From a virus, in IMG/VR virus record IMGVR_UViG_3300010885_002276, positions 1 to 34,717 of that record: 34,717 nt of DNA. The stretch is one strand, 5' to 3'. Every line of letters starts with the position of its first letter. The first letter of the stretch is position 1. The notes below the pieces were generated by a model. It was not told the DNA's origin, did no database searches, and saw nothing but the letters and a program-made list of their open reading frames with translations. Of the stretch, positions 29,501-34,717 are shown piece after piece. A program made the translations under genes and the position numbers.

Positions 29501-31975
29501 ATGGCTACACAGATGCCCAATGACCCAGACTTTGACCGATTCATTGACGGGATTAAGAACAACAAAGACGGCGGTGCTGACGTAGAGTTAGACGAAGACA
29601 TCAACGATGTTGAGGAGTTAGAAGATGGTTCTGCCGTTGTTCGCATGGGTGAAGACAAAGGGCCAGAGGAAGACCCAGATTTTTATGAGAATCTTTCTGA
29701 GAGCATCAATCTATATGATCTGGAAAAGGTTGGTATGCGTTACCTTGACCTTATTGATAAGGACAAGGAAGCCCGTAAGAATCGAGACAAGCAATACGAA
29801 GAGGGACTGAAACGTACAGGCTTGGGGAATGATGCCCCGGGCGGTGCACAGTTCCAAGGCGCATCCAAGGTGGTTCACCCCATCATGGCCGAAGCCTGCG
29901 TCGACTTTGCTGCTCGTGCGATTAAGGAGTTGTTTCCGCCAGATGGCCCCGTGCGCACCAAGATCATGGGCGAGGCCACCGAGGAGAAGACAGACCGTGC
30001 CGAGCGCAAGCGTGATTGGACAAACTGGCAGTTGACCGAGCAGATCGAAGAGTTCCGCGACGAGCAGGAGCAATTGCTGACCCAGTTGCCATTGGGTGGT
30101 TCGCAGTACATGAAACTTTGGTACGACGAGCAGAAGAAGCGTCCCTGCGCTGAGTTCGTTCCTATTGACAACATCCTGCTGCCCTATGCGGCTGTGAACT
30201 TCTACACCGCCCAGCGCGTAACCGAGATGCAGGACATCACGGGCATGGAGTTCAAGCGCCGCATTGATGGCGGCTTGTACCGCGACATCGACTTTATCCG
30301 CGCTACGTCAGAGCCTGAGCAAACTGCATCCGAGAAGGCCAACGACAAGATCGAGGGCAAGTCATGGAGCGATAACGAGGATGGCTTGCGTCGGGTCTAC
30401 CACATCTACACATGGCTTGAGATTGAGGACGATTCAATCACCGACGGTGAGTTGGCCCCTTACATCCTAATGCTTGACGGGCTAGAGCACAAAGTGCTTG
30501 GCCTGTACCGCAACTGGGAAGAGGGCGACGATACGATGACCAAGCTGGATTGGATCATTGAGTTTAAATTCATTCCTTGGCGAGGCGCATACGCTATCGG
30601 GCTACCTCAGCTTATCGGTGGTCTTACTGCGGCCTTGACGGGTGCATTGCGGGCCTTGCTGGACACTGCGCACATTAACAACTCGGCAACAATGCTGAAG
30701 TTGAAAGGTGCAAAAATATCGGGCCAGTCGCAAAGCATTGATGTGACGCAAGTCACAGAGATTGAGGCGGGGCCGGGGGTCAACGACATCCGCTCCATTG
30801 CGATGCCCATGCCGTTCAACCCACCTAGCGCGGTGCTGTTTTCACTTTTGGGCTGGCTGACTACAGCCGCTAAGGGCGTTGTCACTACGGCTGAGGAAAA
30901 GATCGGCGATGTCTCGGCCAATACGCCTGTGGGCACAACCCAAGCATTGATCGAGCAGGGTGCTGCGGTCTTCTCCGCCATTCACGCCCGCTTGCATGAC
31001 AGCCAGCGCCGTGTGCTTGGAGTTTTGGGCCGTATCAACCGCTGGTACTTGGACGATATGCGCAAGGGTGACGATGTTGCCGACTTGCCAATCAGCCGTG
31101 ACGACTTTAAGAAGAACAGCGACATCGTTCCTGTGTCTGATCCGCACATCTTCTCTGAGACCCAGCGGATGGCTCAGATGCAGGCTGTGCTCCAGATGTC
31201 GGCGGCAAACCCCGGAATGTTTGACCAGAAGGCTGTGCTCAGTCGAATGCTTAAGCAGTTGAAGATTCCAGACATTCAGGAGTTGTTGCCCAATGCAGCC
31301 AAGCCAACCGAGCACAACGCCGCTGATGAGAACGCCGCTATGGCGTTGGGCAAGTCTGCGTTTGCGTATCCGGGCCAAGACCACTTGGCGCACATCCAGA
31401 CTCACCTTACGTTTGGACTCGACCCTGCGCTGGGTTCCAACAACCTCATGGCCCCGATGTTCATTCCACAGGCGCTGGAGCATATCAAGCAGCACATGAT
31501 GCTTTGGTACACCAGCCAGATGAACGGCTACGTCACCGCAGGCACAGACCTCAAACTTGGCCCATACGAAGACAGCAAGATGGCCTCCGAAATTGACAAG
31601 GCTATGGCTGTTGCCTCTGATCACGTTAAGTTGGATACCGCTGAGGTTTTCAAAGGTGTTATGCCCGCCCTTCAGCAGTTGGGTCAGGTCATGCAGCAGT
31701 TCAAGCCGCCACCTCCTCCTATGGATGGCGAGGCACAGGCCGTGTTGCAGGCATCTATGGCCGAGACACAACGACGTGCTGCCCGCGACCAGCAGGATAT
31801 GGCGCAGAAGGACAAAGATTTGCAAGCCCGTATTGCCATGAACGCCGAAAACAACCTGACGAAAGAACGGATGATCTCGGCAGACCTAACGGTCGAAGAG
31901 GCAAAGCTGCAAAGAGAGCAGGAGCAGACTGCTTTGAAACTGCAAAACACCACGCAACGCAACTTAGGAGAATGA
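29501..31975 (+). CDS. Portal protein
   Basis: 824 residues, AAGGAA upstream. The N-terminus is acidic (~20-60, ELDEDINDVEELEDGS). The core begins with helical NLYDLEKVGMRYLDLIDKDK and a SKVVHPIMAEACVDFAARAI segment, the pattern of podovirus head-to-tail connectors. Later YMKLWYDEQKKRPCAEFVPI and PWRGAYAIGLPQLIGGLTAA match the portal fold. A C-terminal Ala/Gln/Met-rich coiled coil (~740-824: AETQRRAARDQQDMAQKDKD) forms an extended barrel. It sits at a unique head vertex, forming the DNA channel and nucleating assembly. It is longer than T7 portal (about 535) and nearer the P22 class (about 725). Confidence 0.92.
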   Translation: MATQMPNDPDFDRFIDGIKNNKDGGADVELDEDINDVEELEDGSAVVRMGEDKGPEEDPDFYENLSESINLYDLEKVGMRYLDLIDKDKEARKNRDKQYEEGLKRTGLGNDAPGGAQFQGASKVVHPIMAEACVDFAARAIKELFPPDGPVRTKIMGEATEEKTDRAERKRDWTNWQLTEQIEEFRDEQEQLLTQLPLGGSQYMKLWYDEQKKRPCAEFVPIDNILLPYAAVNFYTAQRVTEMQDITGMEFKRRIDGGLYRDIDFIRATSEPEQTASEKANDKIEGKSWSDNEDGLRRVYHIYTWLEIEDDSITDGELAPYILMLDGLEHKVLGLYRNWEEGDDTMTKLDWIIEFKFIPWRGAYAIGLPQLIGGLTAALTGALRALLDTAHINNSATMLKLKGAKISGQSQSIDVTQVTEIEAGPGVNDIRSIAMPMPFNPPSAVLFSLLGWLTTAAKGVVTTAEEKIGDVSANTPVGTTQALIEQGAAVFSAIHARLHDSQRRVLGVLGRINRWYLDDMRKGDDVADLPISRDDFKKNSDIVPVSDPHIFSETQRMAQMQAVLQMSAANPGMFDQKAVLSRMLKQLKIPDIQELLPNAAKPTEHNAADENAAMALGKSAFAYPGQDHLAHIQTHLTFGLDPALGSNNLMAPMFIPQALEHIKQHMMLWYTSQMNGYVTAGTDLKLGPYEDSKMASEIDKAMAVASDHVKLDTAEVFKGVMPALQQLGQVMQQFKPPPPPMDGEAQAVLQASMAETQRRAARDQQDMAQKDKDLQARIAMNAENNLTKERMISADLTVEEAKLQREQEQTALKLQNTTQRNLGE

Positions 31976-31976
31976 C

Positions 31977-32156
31977 ATGGACGACAAAGTTAAAGAGTAT
32001 CAATCCGAAGAAGTACGTCAAAAGGCACGCAATGCCGCTGGCGCATGGATTAACGGCAGTGAATTAAAAGAGAAGGGTACAGCGACACAACCTTTAGCAA
32101 ACAGCGATCATGGGAATTTCTCCCAAAACAAGGGCGTAGATAAAAGCAACGCATGA
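31977..32156 (+). CDS. Small hypothetical protein of the head operon (59 residues)
   Basis: ATG 31977 with TTAGGAG upstream, 1 base after the portal stop. Basic-acidic helix VKEYQSEEVRQKARNAAGAW then a Gly/Asn/Ser-rich tail (HGNFSQNKGVDKSNA). The stop overlaps the next start by ATGA. Possibly a head-joining or assembly accessory; no family recognised. Confidence 0.75.
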   Translation: MDDKVKEYQSEEVRQKARNAAGAWINGSELKEKGTATQPLANSDHGNFSQNKGVDKSNA

Positions 32157-32338
32157 GATACGTTTCCGACTTCATCGGCGCTGTAAAGGCGCGTCAAACC
32201 GAGATTGCCGAGTCGGTCATTGCGGGTAACTGCATGACTTTCGAGGCATATCAGAGGTTGGTCGGTATCAATGCAGGGCTTGAAGAGGCTCTTGAAATCC
32301 TTAACAACCTTTTAAAGGAAGAAGAAAAAGATGACTGA
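32153..32338 (+). CDS. Small conserved phage protein
   Basis: 61 residues, one helical domain (FIGAVKARQTEIAESVIAGN then AYQRLVGINAGLEEALEILN). This pattern is common in phage head operons next to scaffold or portal. Joined to the previous gene by ATGA and overlapping the next start by 8 bases. Function unknown; an assembly accessory is inferred from position. Confidence 0.75.
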   Translation: MRYVSDFIGAVKARQTEIAESVIAGNCMTFEAYQRLVGINAGLEEALEILNNLLKEEEKDD

Positions 32339-32753
32339 AAGCACGGTAGCGTTTAGCGACGCTGATGTAGCGGAGGCTTTTCCGCTTGTAGACCCCGGTG
32401 CGAAGCCTTTGGGCGGTCGAGTATTAGTTCAAATGCGTTTAGCAAAGAAGAAACTCTCTTCTGGTATTTACTTGCCTGCTGAAACGCGAGATACGGAACG
32501 CGCACAGAACCCCGTGGGTAGAGTTGTTGCGATAGGCCCCTTGGCCTTTAAGAAGCGCGACTCAATGGAGCCTTGGCCTGAAGGGTCATGGTGTGAAGTC
32601 GGCGATTTTCTCCGCGTCCCTAAGTGGACTGGAGACCGCTGGACAGTCAAACTGCAAGACGGTGACGACGAGGTCGAATTTATGATTATGAATGACCATG
32701 AAGTTATCGCCAAGGTGACTGGCAACCCACTTGATGTGAAGGCGTTTGTATGA
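32331..32753 (+). CDS. Phage GroES-like co-chaperonin
   Basis: 140 residues. After a ~25-residue acidic extension comes PLGGRVLVQM (27-35), then RLAKKKLSSGIYLPAETRD: the mobile-loop position with SGIYLP (GroEL-binding tripeptide Ile46-Tyr47-Leu48 aligns with IVL of GroES). NPVGRVVAIGP (60-70) and GDFLRVPKW (91-99) are the GroES beta-barrel hallmarks, ending in HEVIAKV. It would cap host GroEL to help fold the capsid protein, as T4 gp31 does. Its place between portal and scaffold, overlapping the upstream gene, supports a head-folding task. Longer than bacterial GroES (about 97) because of the N-terminal and loop insertions. Confidence 0.85.
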   Translation: MTESTVAFSDADVAEAFPLVDPGAKPLGGRVLVQMRLAKKKLSSGIYLPAETRDTERAQNPVGRVVAIGPLAFKKRDSMEPWPEGSWCEVGDFLRVPKWTGDRWTVKLQDGDDEVEFMIMNDHEVIAKVTGNPLDVKAFV

Positions 32754-33748
32754 GCACAGACCAAAATTTGGCTGAAAAGCCAGAAGTAATTACGATTCAG
32801 GAGGAGATTGATGGTTCTGCAACGATTCAGTTGCCAGATAGCATCCCATCCCCTGACGTACAGGCTGGGTCAGAGCATGACGACTCTGACGAGGCTGATG
32901 ATCGAGCCAGACAAGCTGAAATGGCCGATGGTGGTGAGGTAGACGAGGACGCGGAAAAGATTCGTGAGGCCAAGCGCAACAAGCGACGCTCACGCAAGGA
33001 GTATCACCGCAATGTCGAGCAAGAAAAGAGCGTAAAAATCCAGCATTTGGAGCGCACAAATCAAGAATTGCTCGAGCGAATGGCTGTTTTGGAGAAGAAG
33101 TCGCATGGTTCTGAGGTTGCCCGCATAAATAAGGCAATTCAAGACCAACATGAGCGAATTGTTTTTGCAAAATCCAAAATGGCCGAGGCGGCGTCGACTG
33201 GTAATGGTGATTTGCTAACAAATGCACAAGAAATGTGGTTTGAAGCAAAGCGAAACGCTGAGGCTCTTGAGAATATCAAGAAGAAAGCCACTGCGCCGCG
33301 TGAGCACCGCACTATTCAAGCGCCAGATGCTACCGTCCAAAACTTTGCAAACCAATGGATGTCAAATAACGCATGGTATGACCCCAAGGGCAAGGATTCC
33401 GACTCAAAAATCGCTTTAACGATTGATGCGGCACTTGCTGAGGATGGTTATAGCCCCCAAACTTCCGAGTTTTGGGAGGAACTTGACAACCGCTTGCAAA
33501 AATACCTACCTCACCGTTATACTGATAACACGAATGAGAAACCAATGCAACGGAGACCCCGTAATGTTGTGACAAGTTCGGGACGCGAAGCAGCGTCGAG
33601 TAGTGGTGGTAGGAATACCTTTACTCTGAACCCAGATCAGGTTCGAGCCATGAAAGATGCGGGTATGTGGGACGATCCCGAGAAAAGAGCAAGAATGGTT
33701 GCTCGTTATGCCAAAGAGGCACGTCAAAACAACGGTAATAGGAGTTGA
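32750..33748 (+). CDS. Scaffolding protein
   Basis: 332 residues, start coupled by ATGA to the GroES-like gene. Strongly charged: an acidic, disordered N-terminus (DDSDEADDRARQAEMADGGE) and a long coiled coil (~80-175: EKSVKIQHLERTNQELLERM). The C-terminal region contains QWMSNNAWYDPKG and a basic tail with SSGG and RRPRN. Typical of phage scaffolds: acidic helical core with a basic coat-binding end. It organises capsid proteins into the prohead and is then lost or cleaved. Context (portal upstream, head protein downstream) is the classic order. It also carries a DGG motif like other virion proteins here. Confidence 0.88.
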   Translation: MSTDQNLAEKPEVITIQEEIDGSATIQLPDSIPSPDVQAGSEHDDSDEADDRARQAEMADGGEVDEDAEKIREAKRNKRRSRKEYHRNVEQEKSVKIQHLERTNQELLERMAVLEKKSHGSEVARINKAIQDQHERIVFAKSKMAEAASTGNGDLLTNAQEMWFEAKRNAEALENIKKKATAPREHRTIQAPDATVQNFANQWMSNNAWYDPKGKDSDSKIALTIDAALAEDGYSPQTSEFWEELDNRLQKYLPHRYTDNTNEKPMQRRPRNVVTSSGREAASSSGGRNTFTLNPDQVRAMKDAGMWDDPEKRARMVARYAKEARQNNGNRS

Positions 33749-33750
33749 AA

Positions 33751-34290
33751 ATGGATTCTCGTTTAAAGAAAAATTTGTCTGCTGGTGGACGCGAAAGCCG
33801 CGCAAGTCTTGACCAAGTTCGAGAGGCCCCAGAAGAGCAGTTCGTATCATCCGAAGAGCGTCGCAAGATGTGGAAAGATGAGTGGACACAAAGCGCGTTG
33901 CCCAATGTCCCTGTAATTAAGGGATGGCATCATTGCTGGTTATCGACAACCAATGCGTATGACAGCATTGACAAGAGGATTCGGCTTGGTTATCAACCCG
34001 TGAAAGCGGAGGAGATGCCCGGGTTCGACAACTATCGAGTCAAGTCTGGCGAACAAAGTGGTTATATTGCGTGTAATGAGATGATCTTGTACAAAATTCC
34101 AATGGAAATGTATCAAGACGTTATGGCTCATTTTCACCACGATGCACCGCTTGAGGAAGCGAACAAGATTCGACTTCAAGCAGAGCAACAAGTGGGACGC
34201 GATAGCCGAGGGAAACCTCTGGGTCAGATTGAAGGCGAAGGTTTGGACAACATCAATAAGCCGATACCTGCTCCGCATTTTGCTGGGTAG
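33751..34290 (+). CDS. Head-associated structural protein of unknown class
   Basis: 179 residues from ATG 33751 (GGAG 6 bases upstream; a TTG at 33745 is overlapped by the scaffold stop). The N-terminus is basic and helical (RLKKNLSAGGRESRASLDQV). The middle is folded (WHHCWLSTTNAYDSIDKRIR, LGYQPVKAEEMPGF, then EQSGYIACNEMILYKIPMEM). The C-terminus is Gly/Asp/Arg-rich. I recall this family between scaffold and capsid genes in environmental phages; its role is not defined. Being between two head genes, it is probably a head component or a head-completion factor. Confidence 0.75.
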   Translation: MDSRLKKNLSAGGRESRASLDQVREAPEEQFVSSEERRKMWKDEWTQSALPNVPVIKGWHHCWLSTTNAYDSIDKRIRLGYQPVKAEEMPGFDNYRVKSGEQSGYIACNEMILYKIPMEMYQDVMAHFHHDAPLEEANKIRLQAEQQVGRDSRGKPLGQIEGEGLDNINKPIPAPHFAG

Positions 34291-34320
34291 GAATGTTTTA
34301 ATAAACAAAGGAGTTAGACT

Positions 34321-34717
34321 ATGTCTTCAACAAATGCTCCGTTCGGTCTGCGCCCATCGTTCCACCCTTCGGGTCTGGATCGCGCTGTCGTGCTGGCTAA
34401 CGGTATTGCTTCGGCCTACAACACTGGTATCCTAAAAGGCCAGCCTGTAGCCCTCAACACTAGCGGTAACATCATTATCGCGACTGCTGGAAGTGCCTAC
34501 CAAGGTGCTTTTGCTGGTCACGAATACACCGACCTTACAGGCCGTCGTATTATCAGTAACCAATGGGTTGCAAACACTGCATACACCGCTGGTTCTGAAG
34601 TGACTTATTACTATTCTGACCCGAACATCGTTTACGACATTCAGGCAGATGGCAGTTTGGCACAGACCTCTATTGGAGACCAAGCAAACTTTACAAACAT
34701 CAGTGCTGGTTCTACCA
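34321..34717 (+). CDS. Head protein, 3' truncated: major capsid or decoration candidate
   Basis: Open from ATG 34321 (AAAGGAG upstream) to the window end, 132 codons. It reads TNAPFGLRPSFHPSGLDRAV, then LANGIASAYNTGILKGQPVA, GSAYQGAFAGHEYTDLTGRR, YYYSDPNIVYDIQADGSLAQ. The FGLRP start and IQADGS motif occur in a family of abundant virion head proteins in environmental phages, as I recall. Its position directly after scaffold suggests the major capsid protein, but the fold visible (beta-rich) also fits a decoration protein. The rest of the gene is outside the window, so no decision is possible. Confidence 0.75.
   Translation, partial: MSSTNAPFGLRPSFHPSGLDRAVVLANGIASAYNTGILKGQPVALNTSGNIIIATAGSAYQGAFAGHEYTDLTGRRIISNQWVANTAYTAGSEVTYYYSDPNIVYDIQADGSLAQTSIGDQANFTNISAGST

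Noticed and set aside
30842-31825. Long minus-strand frame inside the portal gene
   Set aside because: It is antisense to a confidently identified portal gene, has His/Leu/Arg-rich composition typical of frames opposite a coding strand, and lacks a ribosome site.
1-34717. tRNA genes, CRISPR arrays, retroelements or insertion sequences
   Set aside because: No cloverleaf with acceptor and T-loop, no regularly spaced repeats, no reverse transcriptase or transposase motif was found by reading both strands. GGTTCGA-like strings lie inside confident genes.

Overview
The window is almost certainly most of the genome of a tailed, podovirus-like dsDNA bacteriophage. It is cut in the late region, so it starts inside a virion gene and ends inside a head gene. 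Terminase, portal, scaffold and a run of virion genes are present. Genes are densely packed with ATGA or TAATG overlaps, and no bacterial housekeeping genes are visible. Shine-Dalgarno and sigma70-like signals, plus a phage GroES and ArdC, suggest a Gram-negative host. The protein flavour resembles freshwater betaproteobacterial phages, but that host guess is inference. No integrase, tRNA gene, RNA polymerase, DNA polymerase, CRISPR array or insertion sequence was seen.

Layout. (1) 1-10153, + strand: end of the late region, with a truncated virion protein, two small proteins, and five large low-complexity virion or ejection-type proteins. The last carries an N-terminal GH73-like peptidoglycan hydrolase domain. 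The block ends in a strong intrinsic terminator (10185-10215). (2) 10214-12414, - strand: a short operon with a PD-(D/E)XK exonuclease, an SSB-like protein ending in the DDVPF tip, and four small proteins. (3) 12415-12533: divergent control region with back-to-back sigma70-like promoters. (4) 12534-17510, + strand: a replication and recombination operon led by a Cro/YdaS-like repressor. It contains a DUF1376 replication protein, a stand-alone CHC2-like primase zinc domain, a DnaB-like helicase, RusA, several small zinc or membrane proteins, and a Ref-like HNH protein. (5) 17511-22889: an early/accessory region of mostly tiny genes including an ArdC anti-restriction protein. It is punctuated by four copies of the same promoter box (GTTTAAT-N6-TTAYACY) and five copies of the leader motif ACAGCGAA. 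Two UUCG hairpins and a pseudoknot-capable leader are also present. (6) 22890-23189: a structured stretch without a convincing gene. (7) 23190-34717, + strand: packaging and head genes. These are small and large terminase, a 1405-residue PcfJ-domain protein, portal, two small proteins, a GroES-like co-chaperonin, scaffold, a structural protein and the start of a head protein.

How it works together. The divergent centre probably sets early transcription. The recombination operon (exonuclease, SSB) and replication operon (loader-like protein, zinc primase domain, helicase, RusA) would supply DNA metabolism while borrowing the host polymerase. The repeated promoters would drive anti-restriction and takeover genes. 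The packaging/head/tail block would build virions, helped by a phage GroES. The most interesting points are the repeated promoter-leader element, the giant PcfJ fusion between terL and portal, the GroES homologue, the pseudoknot/terminator leader at 21613, the folded region before terS, and a recurring GG-centred peptide motif shared by several virion proteins.
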